Assembly: GCA_030248215.1 (NCBI GenBank)
Contig: JASANG010002679.1
Span: 29,269-93,268, forward strand
Source of the DNA: Enoplolaimus lenunculus
Taxonomy: Eukaryota > Nematoda > Enoplea > Enoplida > Thoracostomopsidae
Reading direction: 5' to 3'
DNA: 64,000 bases
Each line of letters opens with the position of its first letter. Position 1 is the stretch's first letter. Positions 22,290 through 35,264 of this stretch are shown piece by piece. A program made the translations under genes and the position numbers. The notes below the pieces were generated by a model. The model saw only the letters and a program-made list of their open reading frames with translations. It ran no database searches and was not told the DNA's origin.

Positions 22290-23550
22290 CCAGTCGTAGT
22301 TGGACTACATGTATTGAGCGAAGCTGGAACACACGTAGGCAGTTAAGCTATAAAATGCAAATTAGTTATTAGCTAATTATTCATTTATTGGTTTTGGAGG
22401 TTTGTAAGCAATTTCCTCAGATTCCTCGCACCCAAAAAACCTTCAGCCACCCTATAATTTTTGGAATAATTTAAAAAGTCCTAATTTTGTTTTGTCAATT
22501 AAGCTAATATACAAACTAGCTATTAGCTAACTATTCATTTATTGGTTTTGGAGGTTTGTAAACAATTTATTCAGATTCTTCGCACTAAAAACCCTTCAGT
22601 AGCCCTAATAATTTGAGAAATAATTTAAAAAGCCATTATTTAGGCTTATCAATAAAGCAAATATGCAAATTAACTATTTTCTAACTAATCGATAACTGGT
22701 TTTGTTTGAAGGTTTGTAGACAGTTTATTCAGATTTCTCGCACCCAAAAACATATTATTGCTGAAATTAGATTGCTTGTAACCCCCATAATTAGTGAAAT
22801 ATTGCAAAAACGCCTAATTTAGGCTTGTCAATTATGCTTATTATATGCAATTTATCTATTAGCTAACTACTCAATTATCGGTTTTAAATGTTTGTAAACA
22901 ATTATTCAGATTCCTCGCACTCAAAAACGTTCCGTAAACCCTAATAATTGTTGAAATAATTTACAAAGTCCTAGTTTTGTCTTGTCAATTAAGCTAATAT
23001 ACAAACTAGCTATTAGCTAACTATTCAGTTATCGGTTTTGGAGGTTAGTTAACAATTTATTTAAATTCCTATTATATTGCTTTTAACCTTAATAATTTAG
23101 TAAAATATTGTACAAAGTCCTAAGTTAGGCTTATAAACTATACTAATTTGCAAATTATCTATCAGCTAACTACTCAATTATCGGTTTTGGAGGTATGCAA
23201 ACAGTCTATGCAGATTCCTCGCACTCAAAAACGCTTTAATGCTGAAATTAGATTGTTTTTAACTGTAATAATTAGTTAAATAATGTAGAAAGTCCTAATT
23301 TAGACTTAATTAATTATGCAAATTATACTGTAGCTAATAAACGGCTAAAAATTTTAAAACCCCAATTCGAGATGAATACCCCAGAATAATTGGCTTTCAA
23401 ACAAAAAAAGTTTATCAAAATCAGTTCAGCCGTTCCTGAGGTTCTTTTCGGACGTACAGACGGGCGGACGGACATCCACCTTTCCACCCCAGAGAACGAA
23501 ACATAAAATGCATCGCGAAACTCCGAGCTATGCTAGGAGTTTCGATCAGC
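22290..23550 (+). repeat. Family F element with internal satellite-like array, copy 1
   Basis: It starts near CAGTCGTAGTTGGACTACAT, then has six or seven units of about 145-185 bp. Each unit contains a TAGCTATTAGCTAACTA-like word, TTATCGGTTTTGGAGGTTTG, CAGATTCCTCGCACTC and TTAATAATT. It ends in GGACGGACATCCACCTTTCC and a GAAACTCCGAGCTATGC segment. An inverted copy is at 58312-59283 and a left-end fragment at 63385-63490. No coding frame; class unknown. Confidence 0.65.
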
Positions 23551-25795
23551 TCAATTAAAATTGCCCAGAATAAACGATCTTCAATGGCTAAATGTCTAAG
23601 CAGATGGTGGTACTGCACACATAAATGCATAGGGTAACGTTGTCGCTATCAAAAGTGGGTCCGTGCCAAAGCTGGTCGTGTCAAGAAACCTTTATTTCTA
23701 AAACACGCCTCATACAGAACGCTGTGCAACAACCACCGTAACACACAATATTGTGTCAAGGTATGATGTTAAGATATCCCGTGTTATTGAAAATAGACTA
23801 TAGCAGGATTCTTCATGACAGAAACATTTACTCGCACGCCGGGACGTGGTGCAATGGTGCAAGTCATGCCACACTTAACTCTAAACATGAATTGGGCCCT
23901 AGCTTAATTTAATACATAAACTATTGGACAATCAGCTCTTGCAAATTTTGCGCAATACTTGTGCTAAATGGACTTGTGGTGAAAGCTGTTTTGCGCTCGT
24001 CCCCCGCTTAAAACGTTGCTTCATGTAAAATCGGCCTCCGACTTCGTTATGACAGTAGAGTTGTAAAACATTTAAGGTATTAACTTAGCTAGTTTTATTA
24101 CTTATTTGCGTGTTTTAAGACTTTGTCAATAGTAATTTCGGTTTATGGCTACAAGGCTTGACGTTCGCTGCCGAAGACTTCATTGTTTTTAGAACTCGTA
24201 TCAGTGTAAAGTCTGTTCTTCAATGGTGTGTTCGACTGTGGATTTTGATGTTTTTGCTGTGCAAATAGAATTGTAAGGTTGCGCGGTTTTATGGGAATGT
24301 ATGCAAGTATGTTTGTGCGAAGTAGTTGAAACAATTGATCATGGCTGGACCCGAACCAGCGACCTTTGTCTAAGAAATCGCGCGCGGCACTGCTTCAACT
24401 ATTTATGCCAGTTAATATATGGTTGTTTACTACGTTGTGTACTACGCTGTGTTCTGCGTAGCTACTCCTACTATACAGTGTGTATTGCTTGTTGACTTTT
24501 TATGTGTGTACTTTATATTCGGGTACATCGGCAATATCCGACAAGAATTATGAAGCAAATTTTTATTAGTTGTGAGGTGACTGGTCAAAAAGGGGGATTT
24601 TCGACCGATCCGGAGGCGGGTATGGTATGAGTCCTGTTGCGCTGTTTTTATGATTTTTGCCAGTAATAACTTTCGAACGAGGGGCTCCACGACCGGAAAG
24701 TATGTATATAGGCGAAAAAGTCCAATACAAACTGGCTAAACAAATACGCCAAATTTGTAAGTCTATCAGGCACAGTTTACGCAACCGAGACTTAAACTCG
24801 TTAACACGTCCAAAATCAGTAAATTGCAACAAGCAATAAAATGCCAGACATATGACACACAGGTGCCGAAATTGTAATTCCTAACCTTTCAGCTATGTTG
24901 ATTCCGATACTGAATAGATTGTTTTGCTACGAATGCGAGAAAATACTTTCCCAAAAATTGCTACGTGATAATTCGCTAAAAATGGCTTCACACTAAATAT
25001 GATGATGAAATCGCTCGCAGTATTTAGCTATGCTCAGAACTTATGGAAATTTCGAGAATAGTGAATGATAATCATGACACGCAGATATTGCAGTGGACAT
25101 AGTTTAGGGTGGAAATTGGCAGAAATGAGGGTGCGAAATGGAGGATCACCTAGAAATTGACAGGAAATGGGAAAGGGACGCCTGAAAACATATAAATAAA
25201 GATATACAAGGTAACTACAGAATATATATGATATTTTGGAATTTGCACGCAATGGGAAAACGGGTGAATTGGCAGAATATGTAAAGCGCATTGTGAAGAA
25301 CGCACAGAATTTGGCCAAAAAGAGGGGAACACAACCTGAAAATATGATATAAAGCATATGTAATCAAATAGGTCGGAAATAAGATAAATTTTAAGGGATT
25401 TGGTAGAAATAAGTAAAGCACAATAGTTTTTGGCACAACATAAGTCATATGATATATACAGAACACAAAGAACACCGGATACGTATTAATTAAGATCACA
25501 GCCATAATGGCTTGAAATTGGAAAGAAAGCAGAGGCTAGGGAATGACATTGCTAGAGCGAAGGGGATGTAGAGAGGTGAGCGCCAGTCTGACACAGAGGG
25601 CACGCTGGAACTCCACCAACATTAGTGTTAGCAGATGCTAGAACTTTTTAAGTGCCGTAGGTTCACCATACCTACATATATAATAGTTGGCAATTTGATC
25701 GATTTCGCGTAACAACTTGCATTTCTTACAGAAAATATATACGTGTCGTGGCTAATTGTGTGTAGTTATAATTATTTTATTGTATAACTTTCACT
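23551..25795. other. Intergenic DNA upstream of the CCT7 gene
   Basis: No protein gene supported. 24330-24405 holds a tRNA-like sequence, described separately. 24540-24840 and 25030-25500 contain short frames without coding character. The stretch before 25796 is the likely CCT7 promoter, but I see no defined element. Confidence 0.4.
24330..24405 (-). tRNA. Degenerate tRNA-like sequence (pseudo-tRNA or SINE head)
   Basis: On the minus strand GCTGGTTCGGGTCCAGC forms a perfect 5-bp T-stem with a 7-base loop and a B-box-like GGTTCGGGTCC. An anticodon-arm-like stretch GATTTCTTAGACAAAGGTC and a weak A box (TAGTTGAAGCAGTG) lie upstream at tRNA spacing. I cannot pair a proper acceptor stem. The flanks AGTAGTTGAA and TTCAACTATT are inverted repeats, which points to a mobile, tRNA-derived copy rather than a working gene. 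Confidence 0.35.
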
Positions 25796-28700
25796 ATGGT
25801 ACGTTTTTATTCAAACTTTTTGGTTGTGACTGACTTATAACTGCAGAAACAATCTTTTGATTGTTTCACAGTTATATTTATTAATGTTACATTATTTTAA
25901 AATCTACATTTGGTTCTATATATCGGCACTTCTTCGGTAGGGAGTTGAAAATCAGGGGACGTGAGTTTTTTCGAGCTCAGTTTGACTTGGGATTTCAAAA
26001 ATCTTTAGTTTGGTTATATATTCTGACGAAAAACTTTTGTGGTTTTTGCTTTCGAATTTTCATGTCATGTGAAGAATATATATATGCAGTTTTCATCCAG
26101 TCCCCTATCACATAATTGCGTGGGTACTTTCCACACACTCTCTCTCGCTAAGCAACTTTGTGGGCAACTGTACCTCAACTCGCTCCGATTAAGTATTTTG
26201 GATACTAGGCTAGTTATACATTATTTTTTGCTCTGCTATTTTTCATGAGGGCCACTGAAAATTTTCGCCAAAATATGTTTAACTGATTTTTGCAGTTTGC
26301 TGACACAGCGCATTCGTTATCTTATCTGCAGTTAGCGCATATTTCAGAATGTTCCCATTTTGTTGCTCAAAGAAGGCTCCGAACAGGCTGAGGGCAAACG
26401 TCATATTGTTAGCAATATACAAGCTTGTGAAATGATTGCTAGTGCTGTTCGGACCACCCTTGGTCCGCGTGGCATGGACAAATTGATTGCTGATAATAGT
26501 GGTGAGTCTAACGACGAAGGAACACTTTATGTGGGTTGGAATGCATGATACAAAAATAGAACAACAGACACTAAATTGGCTGATTGCTACCTTGAAGAAC
26601 TATGTAATTGACCAGATTTCAGGAGTTTCGTATTTACATATTTTCTTACCATGCATTTTTTAACGCTAATACGCTTAAATTTCATTTCAAACATGTGTTT
26701 ATCTAGTGGCCAGTTGTTTTTTCAGGCAAAGCCACAATTTCAAACGACGGTGCAACAATTCTGAAATTGTTGGACGTTGTATTTCCAGCTGCTAAAGTCT
26801 TGGTCGATGTCGCAAAATCCCAAGATGCTGAAGTAAGTATGTGTTGTGCTAAATTCTTCGCAAAGGCTTGTGCCATTATAGTTTTGTGGTTACATTTGTA
26901 ATACAAATAGTGTAAGTGCATCGGGTGTGGCGCACGTAACTAAATCATTTCGTTTTGGAAGGATGCTTTTTGGCATCATTATTTGATAATTCTTTTCGGT
27001 GTTTGAAGATTCAAGTTTGATAAAATTTTATTACATGAACTACTGACAAAAGTGATGTAAAGTCCACAATATCAAGTGCACACCGAGAAATTTCGATGGA
27101 ACATACGTTTTTCAGTAGCTTGGACACAGACACCAAAAAGCTTTAGATTGCAAGCTGCAAATACGTACACTGTTATATTGTAGGTTGGTGACGGAACAAC
27201 AACGGTAGTTATTCTAGCCGCCGAATATCTAAAGAATGCGCGTCCTTTTGTGGAAGATGGTGTTCATCCGCAGATAGTTATTAAAGCTTTTCGGAAAGCA
27301 TCTCAGTTGGTGAGCAAAATTAAGCATTATTATAAAAAATTACGTACATATATAGATGTTAGTCTGCATCTTACTTGGTAAGCGAAGCAAAATTGAGCAT
27401 TATTTTAATGAAAAATAACGCAAGACAATAAAAAAGTGGAAGTGATTCTACATACAAACGTCATATTTGTTTTAGGCAGTTGAAGATACTTGGCTGGAGC
27501 AGAACAAACATTGTGTATATAGCATTGTACTCGAAAGAATATAGCACGAAAACAATTTTTGCAAACGCGTTCATGTGGCTTCGATGTAATTTCTTTGTAC
27601 ATAATATATAACAATCATATTTCAGGCTGTTGATAAAATTAATGAACTAGCTGAGCCGATTGCAAAGAAAAATAAAGAGTAAGTTTCGAAGTTTGTCACA
27701 TTAATTTTTAATTAACTGTAGCAGAACTTTTTTAGAAACTTAAGTGTGTGTAGTTTTTCACTTATACCAGTAATCGTTGGATATATCATTTTGGACTACA
27801 AAACAGTTGCGCTGACCGAACTAAAAGTATACTTTCTTCTAATGCCTAAATGTTAAGTTTTCGGTTAAAACGATGGTAATATTGTTGGCGCTTCTAGCAG
27901 GTAAGTTTTTCAGGGCTTTGTACGACATGCTAGTCAAGTGCGCATCAACTTCGCTGAGTTCAAAATTGGTCTCAATGCAAAAAACTCAGTTTGCAAAAAT
28001 GGCTGTTGACGCAGTAATGAGTCTTGATGAGACACTTCCGATGAATATGATAGGAATCAAGAAGGTTCACGGTGGATCTCTTGAGGTACAATAGTTTTAA
28101 CTATTTTCCGCTGTGAGCGCTGCGACTCTGTTCTGCATACTTACAGCTTTTATATTCCCAAACTGGGTCATTGAGTAGTATTTTGGCTCATTGTAGTATC
28201 CTCTCTAATTCAAATATTATCTACAATAATTTATTATTACTTCATTAAACACCGGATAAGCCTAATGCTTGCACAAAACTATGTGAGAATGGATAAATCT
28301 GTTCTCTCGCTTTTAGGGCGCAAACGGGGTTCTGATAACGGTTAGAATTTCGGTGGATGGCCATGTGTATAAATTGGTCTGAGGTTTGAAAATTTCTAGT
28401 TTCGATTACAATATAATGTTCCGATTCTGATCTAATTCAGTGCTGCCCCGTTTGGCACATTGTCACATTTATTTCTTGCGGTAGTGTAGGTACGGCAGCT
28501 CTTGATTATTTTGGCATTTTCAGAACTCTCGGCTGGTGCAAGGTGTTGCGTTTAAAAAGACATTCTCTTATGCGGGATTTGAAATGCAGCCGAAGACGTA
28601 TAACAATCCAAAAATTGCACTTTTGAACATTGAATTAGAATTAAAAGCTGAACGCGAGAATGCTGAGTGCAAAATTGAAAACGTGGAAGTGAGTTAGTTG

Positions 28701-31700
28701 CAAGTTTAGATTCTTTTATAATTTCCGTTTAATAAATGGATTGGTACGTTTTGAATGTCACTGGTGATTTTGCATCAAGAAGTAAGTTTTCGGGTTAAAT
28801 TTGAATTGGATTTGGTTTCTTTCTTTATTGCATATCTGTTTTCAACGGTAAACCGTGTTCTAGTTATCATGTGAAATGTAGCGAAGCTAGCAAATCTGAA
28901 TATTTTTATAGTGCATCTGTTGTAAGAAGTGTACAATGAACTTTAAACTTTGTTTTTGACCCATGATCACTGATTTTGCTGCAATAGTCTGAATTTTTTG
29001 TCATTGACAAGTTGTTGCACATTAGTTATATTAGTAGTTCAAGTTTAACAATTTAATTTCTGAGACGTTGCTGCTTAGGAGTATCAGAGAATCGTAGATG
29101 CGGAATGGACAATTTTATACGACAAATTGAAACATTTGCACGAAAACGGTGTCAAAATTGTGTTGTCAAAATTACCAATTGGAGACGTAGCTACTCAGTG
29201 GTTTGCAGATAGGTAAGTGTCAGTTTTATTTTAGGAAGTGATTTGATTCAGATTTATGAGTCAAAATTCTGATCTTTGCTAACAGTAAACCATAGAGAAG
29301 GCGTGAAAGGTGAAGTGTAATCATTGCAGAAATGTGCGCATGCTGATAACCGGTAAGGGGTTAAGCGAGATTCAACTAAAACTAATTAGACTTAAAATTT
29401 TCGTCCTTAATTTACCAGCTGGCTTAGAACGTCACACGTCAGTCATATAGCTACGGCGAAAGCAAAAGTTTTGTACAAAGTGATCAGCTTTTTGTGTAAA
29501 AAATAAGCCTACAAGTTGTACTAAAATGTTTGCATGTTAAAGACCTGGCTAGATAAAACAGTCAAGAAACAGTCATTGAAATCAGCCGAAACTCATTGAA
29601 CGCTACTAATATTGATTTTCTGTCCGTCATGTCAATAATCCTAATAAAATCTTCATGTAATATTCCATTGCCTTAGAACGCTCCTACCTTATTTCTGTTT
29701 TCGATTTAGTATAACTGCGCTGGTTTTACAGGGACATGTTTTGTGCCGGGCGCGTTGCTGACGATGACTTGAAACGAACCATGGAAGCATGTGGTGGATC
29801 AATTTTGACATCGGTCAATAAACTGGAAGATCGCGCTCTTGGAACGTGTGAGAAGTTTTACGAAGAACAGATTGGCAATGAACGGTATATACATTGCAGT
29901 GATAGTTTAAGAGTTTGTTGGTTGAGAAAGTTGCTTCTGCTCCTTCGAAATCTGAGCATGAAATGCTTTAGGATAGGTCTAGTAGTTTTGTGATAATTTT
30001 TTGACTGAGCTGAACACATTATAATCTGTATTACAATCAGGGTGCAACTGGAATTACAATTTACCGGAACCGGAACCGGAATTTGAAAATTTTACCGGAA
30101 CCGGAACCGGAAAGTGAAAAATGCATTTCACCAAAAATTTCATTTTAATCTTATTTTTTGCTCTATTATTTGTGAAATAACCTTAGTCGAACATAGGTAT
30201 TCATTTTATTTGTTGTATTTTAGATTTTCATCATCGACTGAAGTGAAATCCACCATCAATGGCTTATATTCGGAGTACAAGTGGCTTTCAAGAGAGATTC
30301 TTAAAAATTAGCAAAGTTAAGAAAACGGCCAAATTATAATACCGGAATTTTTAAATCCGGTAAAAATTTACCGGAACCGGAACCGGAAGGTGAAAAAATG
30401 CCGGAACCGGAACCGGAATTCCGGTTGCACCCTGATTACAATCTATGGTGGTAATATAAGACTCCAATAGATTTTAGATGCAGAGTTTGAAAGAGTATGT
30501 ACATTGTCCAGTTCTATTTATTGGTGCATGCATACCCTTGTTAGTTCATAAATAAATACCATACTTAACAGGCGATTGTAGTTCTGTCCATTTGTACTTT
30601 TTAAAACATCTTACTGTTTTTATTTTCGTAGTTATTCCGGCAAATTTTTCAGCTACAACATATTTTCTGGTTGCCCGCAAGCAAAGACGTGTACATTGAT
30701 ATTACGTGGGGGCGCTGAACAATTCATTGATGAAACTGAGCGGTCTTTGCATGATGCGATTATGATTGTTAGACGCGCAATGAAAAATGATTCCGTAGTA
30801 GCAGGTATCACGAATTTAAGACAATCTGTGATAGTTTTTCGAAACCCTGCAAATGTTAGCTAGAAACTTTAGAACATAACGTGTACAGTATATGGGCAGC
30901 GAATTGGTCAATAATGAATGTCAGCTTGCTGTTTCGCTTAAAAATGGTAAGACTTTCAAGATAAATTTTGTTTTTACTTTGAGTGATTTGTGTATCGTTG
31001 TCATCTATTACCTTTTTGAGCTGGAACATAGTTATATTCTGTGGTTTTAAAGATACCATTGCTTGTTAAACTGGTCTGGCATGCTGCTTATTACCATAGC
31101 ATAAACTTATTCCTTCTGTAACTTTTGCACCTTATTCTTTATTTTTGAGGGTTGGGTGCTTTGAAGGTGTATCAATGATTATTTTAGGCGGTGGAGCAAT
31201 TGATATGGAAATTTCAAAGTATCTTCGTGACGTCTCGCGAACTATTCCTGGCAAAGAACAGTTGATTATTGCAGCATTTGCAAGAGCGTTTGAAATAATT
31301 CCACAACAGCTTTGCCATAACGCCGGATTTGACGCGACTGACTTGATGAATAAACTTCGGCAGATGCATGCAGAAGGTAACCAGGGCGGTCGTTAGTTTT
31401 GTCGATTGCATTGTTCAGACGGTTCGGTTTTCCATGTACTGCGATTGGATAGACTAGTATTTAGACTACTTTTTGCATCTGGACTTATGCAAAGTTCACA
31501 ATAACTTTTGAGTGACTGCCACCGATTTGTACCTCTGTTAGGGTTACCTCATACACACATTTTAAAATGTACACTCGTTAGCCTCACCCTAACGACTGTT
31601 TCTCCGTTAACCTTAGCCTAACGAGTGTAACAGAAAATTATTTGACACTCGTTAGGGTGGGGCTGGGAAAATTTTTAGTCCCCCTAGCAAGGTGAGTTGG

Positions 31701-32386
31701 CTACGGGCCTGAGAGCACAGGGATATAAAAGCCGGAAGCAAGCTTATCCTTTCGCAAAAAGGTGAGAAATAGACTTGGTTAATGTTTTAGTCCTTTAAAG
31801 GTAGTATTGCACAACGGTTTTTCGGCGTACGATTTGTTCTGTTCATGCTATCTTGGTGTATGTTTTGTGGCGAATTTTTCTTAATCATGGAGGTTTAGCA
31901 CCGGTTTTGCAGCTGACATCGTGCATGACGCTAAACCGAGGATTATGGCCATTGCGCATTTTGAACGCGTAAATATAAACTGATTGTTGATCAACAAAAT
32001 CTCACAGTTGTTTTCTCAGATAAATTACAGCTTTGTCTGCGGCTTTACAGAATCAATATTTTAGAATTAGAAATTTTTGCCCTAAAATTGAGGTCATTAA
32101 ATTTAAGGTAAGGCGGCATATAACAAAACCATTTTATTTTCATTCGCTTGGCATATTGAATTGCCAGTACTTATTTGCTGCATGCGTAATTTTAGGAAAC
32201 ACTTGGTGGGGAGTTGATATTATGAACGAAAGTCTTGCCGATAACATGGCCGCGTTTGTTTGGGAGCCTGCCTTAGTAAAATCGAATGCAATCACGGCCG
32301 CAACTGAAGCCGCATGCCTTGTGTTAAGCGTAGATCAAACTGTAAAAAATCCGAAATCTGGAGGGCAACAAGATCGTCCGTTTTAG
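25796..32386 (+). CDS. cct-7: T-complex protein 1 subunit eta (chaperonin CCT7)
   Basis: Subunit of the cytosolic group II chaperonin TRiC/CCT, which folds actin, tubulin and other proteins using ATP. Exons: 25796-25798 (ATG only, inferred), 26348-26501, 26726-26832, 27184-27309, 27626-27678, 27914-28085, 28524-28688, 29079-29212, 29732-29884, 30653-30804, 31188-31376 and 32196-32386. All phases agree and total 532 residues, close to the roughly 540 of animal CCT7. Family landmarks are present: [10 protein letters not shown] (39-48), [21 protein letters not shown] with the ATPase aspartate at 91, [79 protein letters not shown] and NTWWGVDI, then a normal C terminus. CCT7-specific rather than generic TCP-1 similarity is clear in RDMFCAGRV and [18 protein letters not shown] at 32569 may be the poly(A) signal. 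Confidence 0.95.
30038..30434 (+). mobile_element. Family D hAT-like MITE, copy 1 (CCT7 intron 9)
   Basis: The ends are CAGGGTGCAACTGGAATTAC and GGAATTCCGGTTGCACCCTG. Both flanks are ATTACAAT (30030-30037 and 30435-30442), a perfect 8-bp target duplication as made by hAT transposases. The sub-terminal regions are arrays of GGAACC. No transposase. The perfect duplication and intact ends suggest the youngest of the D copies here. Confidence 0.85.
31540..31715. repeat. TE-end fragment with ACTCGTTAGG inverted words (CCT7 intron 11)
   Basis: TACACTCGTTAG and CTAACGAGTGTAAC are inverted neighbours. The segment ends in AGTCCCCCTAGCAAGGTGAG and TTGGCTACGGGCCT, matching the end of the segment at about 13905-13940. 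It is probably one end of a TIR element of the CAGGGGCGTAGCCA-type, also glimpsed at 51639. Confidence 0.4.
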
Positions 32387-32897
32387 ATTAATAGAATAAT
32401 AAGGTTATCAGTGAACTTTCAATTAATATTGTGTTATGCGTGTGTATGGCTTGCTATGGATGCGATTGCATAATCGCTCTGATTTTTAGGCTAAGCAAAC
32501 GGATTTAATAAGATTATTTAACAAACTAATTTGAAAACGGAAAAAAGTTCTAAAAAATATAACGCTGGAATAAAATTGTCTAAATACGGGAACAAATGGA
32601 TACGTGCTGTGAATAAATTTATTCGTTGAACGGCAGAGATTTTGTGTTGCCTTTAAATTTTCGGTTAAGCATAGGTGTTTACTGCAGTGAATTTCTATCG
32701 TTTGTTGTGTTTACTGTTTTTTCAAATGAATCACTACTTGTTTCCGTTTAATTAAACGATCGATCGATTTGAAACCGCAACTTATATAAGATTAAAAAAA
32801 TATTTTCATCCTCCCAGGATATAACTGGAGAATTTCTTTCGTGCCTTTTGCGCGAAGTTGTTGGAGTTTTGGTACTGGAATTTTTCCATAAATAGTG
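32387..32897. other. 3' flank of CCT7
   Basis: Untranslated and intergenic AT-rich DNA with AATAAA at 32569. Nothing else recognisable. Confidence 0.5.
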
Positions 32898-33067
32898 CGC
32901 CAATCTTACTTTGAGGTGTAACAGTAGGTTAAGCGTATGCCTGAGCCTAAGCGTTGCAAAAACGCGTGCCTGATGCTAAAAGCCTATGCAAAAAATGTAA
33001 TCTAGAGTCTAAACTTACTCTTATAGACCCATCAGAAACCTGGACGCCTCTTAAAGTAACATGGGCC
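32898..33067 (+). repeat. Family G TIR element, copy 3
   Basis: Left end GCCAATCTTACTTTGAGGTG, right end GGACGCCTCTTAAAGTAACA then TGGGCC. The core holds decayed telomere-like words (CCTGAGCCTAAGCG, AAAAGCCTATGC). It is directly followed by a family R fragment (33110-33260). Confidence 0.55.
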
Positions 33068-33109
33068 AATAGTGCTATTCCACTAGTACTTATTCCGCTT
33101 CACGAATAA

Positions 33110-33260
33110 CAGAAACGAATAGTGGTAAAATTAGCGGAAACAGGTTATTGAAGTACACAATTACAACTGGGGTACGCGATATTCATCGCTTTGTTAAATT
33201 TTAAAGAAAAAATGGATGCATCAAAAAAATTTTGCGATAAGATGAATTTCGTTTATTTTT
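33110..33260 (+). repeat. Family R repeat, copy 4
   Basis: GCGGAAACAGGTTATTGAAG, then GGATGCATCAAAAAAATTTT and GATGAATTTCG keep the order of the other R copies. Non-coding. Confidence 0.45.
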
Positions 33261-33773
33261 AGTCTTGCAAATATTTACAACTGAATTTGAGCTTGAAAAC
33301 TACGAAATATCCGTGTTTGAATAATAAAAGTAAACACCGAGTATAATTAGAAACAGACTCCGTTTCTCTGTTGGTTGCAGGTTTGTTAATCCCTTCAAAG
33401 CGTGTTTTTTACATCAAAATGCGCTAAACCTATCAAGCACATTTATTGAAGCTAAAATACAACAGTGTGGTGGCATATAATTATTTACACTAATACAATG
33501 CAACGAAGTGCAGGTACACCGACAATAAGAGGACAATATCAAGTGTGCAAAAAAATGTCATTGCAAACAAGACATGTTTAACCATGCGGTCCATGTATAA
33601 GTATTTTAGTTTACCTTTTTAGGTATTTACTAAAATTCTATTCCGTAATCCCGCAGAACGCTTTAATCAAGACAAATCAGAAATTTTTTAATGTTTTCCA
33701 GGCACAAAACTCAGATCTATTTTTAATGAAAAGCTCAAAAAATCAAATAATTAATCCCTAGATATCTAATGTA

Positions 33774-34060
33774 CTGTATTGACACAAATAAGAGGGGGTA
33801 ATAAGAGAGGGGTCCCCATTTTGAGTCCGAATCAATAGGAGTCTGTATCCCTAATAAGAGTCCGTAAGCGGATAGAGTCCCTAAATCCTAATTAGAGTCC
33901 ATAAATGTCAATTAACCCTTATTGTAGCGCATAAATGACTCCAGGTCCAAATAATCTGAGTTCGAAACTTTAAAACGTACTTGCATTTTGAAAGTACATT
34001 CCTAAGTATAACGTATTGTCGCTCAAGCTATTGACACAAGACAAATAAACGTTTAACGGA
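33774..34060 (+). repeat. Family C TIR element, copy 3 (right end missing)
   Basis: Preceded by TA. CTGTATTGACACAAATAAGA matches the C left end, followed by the GAGTCC-rich interior and the GAGTTCGAAACTTTAAAAC segment. The similarity fades at about 34060 before any right end. Confidence 0.55.
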
Positions 34061-34792
34061 TAATTTTGAAGCATGCGAGCGATGTATACCCTCCAAAGTT
34101 TCCGATGGTACCGATAATTCATGCAGGTTTAATTTGGCAGCGTAATGTATTCTATTAATAATACATAAATTTATTACAAACATATTATATATCAGGTAAA
34201 AACAATGACCAAATGTTTGTAAATTGACTCCTGTATTCCGGCCCCTTGCGAGGTTGCAGTCCATGTCCCTACTTCAAATTCCACTAACTTTTAAATTATA
34301 GCATTTATATTTTAATTTAATTGTGATTTGCTACAAAACTCAGTACTTTAAAAAGCAAATGCATGGGGCAGCATGGGTGTAGCAGATCAAAGAACCAAAA
34401 CCGCAACTTAAAGTCTACAAAATTTACTGTAGCCAGAGCTGAAAGATAATCAAAGATTGCCAAAGCTCATTCCAATAGCAGCGCAAAGGAAAACCAGGCC
34501 GCCTGGATCTATACAAAAGCCAAATTAAGAAATTTGACATAGGTTCAACGTCCTAATTTTGCTACACCTTGATTCCTGTTTCGGCAGCGGGAAAGTTTGG
34601 TGACTTTCAGCACCGGCTGCGGTATTTTACATCTGGTTGCACCAGATATTTAACAAATCAATAAATTCTTAAAAATTAGAAGCAAATCTTTGAATTCTAA
34701 CGGTTTACCCTCAACCTCTATGCGATCTTTGAACAGGGGTAAGTAAAAAGATTATCAGTTGGTGAACACAAGTAAACCATCTTTGAAATTTG

Positions 34793-35008
34793 GGCCCATG
34801 TTACCTCAAGAGGCGAACATTTTTTCACGGTACTATGATACAGTATAAGCTTAAGCTTTAGACTAATTTTTTACGTAGAGTTGGATTAGGCTGAGGCTTA
34901 AGCTTATTTACAGACTTATCCTTATGCTGAGGCTTAGGTTTAGGCTCAAGCTTACGCACAGGAATACGCTTTATACGAGGAGTACACTTAGAGTAATAAA
35001 CATTGGCC
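34793..35008 (-). repeat. Family G TIR element, copy 4, inverted, telomere-like core
   Basis: Starts GGCCCATGTTACCTCAAGAG and ends AATAAACATTGGCC, the reverse of the usual order. The interior (34848-34965) is a decayed array of TTAGGC-like words (GGCTGAGGCTTAAGC, GAGGCTTAGGTTTAGGC). Confidence 0.6.
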
Positions 35009-35044
35009 GAAATTTTTAACGCACAGCCATAGTTAGAAATCGTA

Positions 35045-35264
35045 CACTATAAAAAATGATGAGTCAGATGGACTCTCTCCGAAATAGGCTTTTCCTGACT
35101 ACACAAACTGAGCCCAATTCGATTCCGCCAGTGTCAAATTCGACTCACTGAGCGATACACTGAATCGAATTTGACTCTGGCGGAGTGGAATTTTGACTCA
35201 GTTTGCGTAGTCAGGAAAAGCCTATTTCGGAGAGAGACAATTTGACTCACCATTTTTGGCAGTG
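35045..35264. repeat. Family E near-palindromic MITE, copy 2
   Basis: 220 bp flanked by TA at both ends. CACTATAAAAAATGATGAG pairs with CACCATTTTTGGCAGTG, with the same GACTCTCTCCGAAATAGGC arms as the copy at 16223. Confidence 0.7.

Noticed and set aside
26360-26548. Stand-alone small protein ending GTLYVGWNA
   Set aside because: Read-through of CCT7 exon 2 into its intron; the donor GTGAGT is at 26502.
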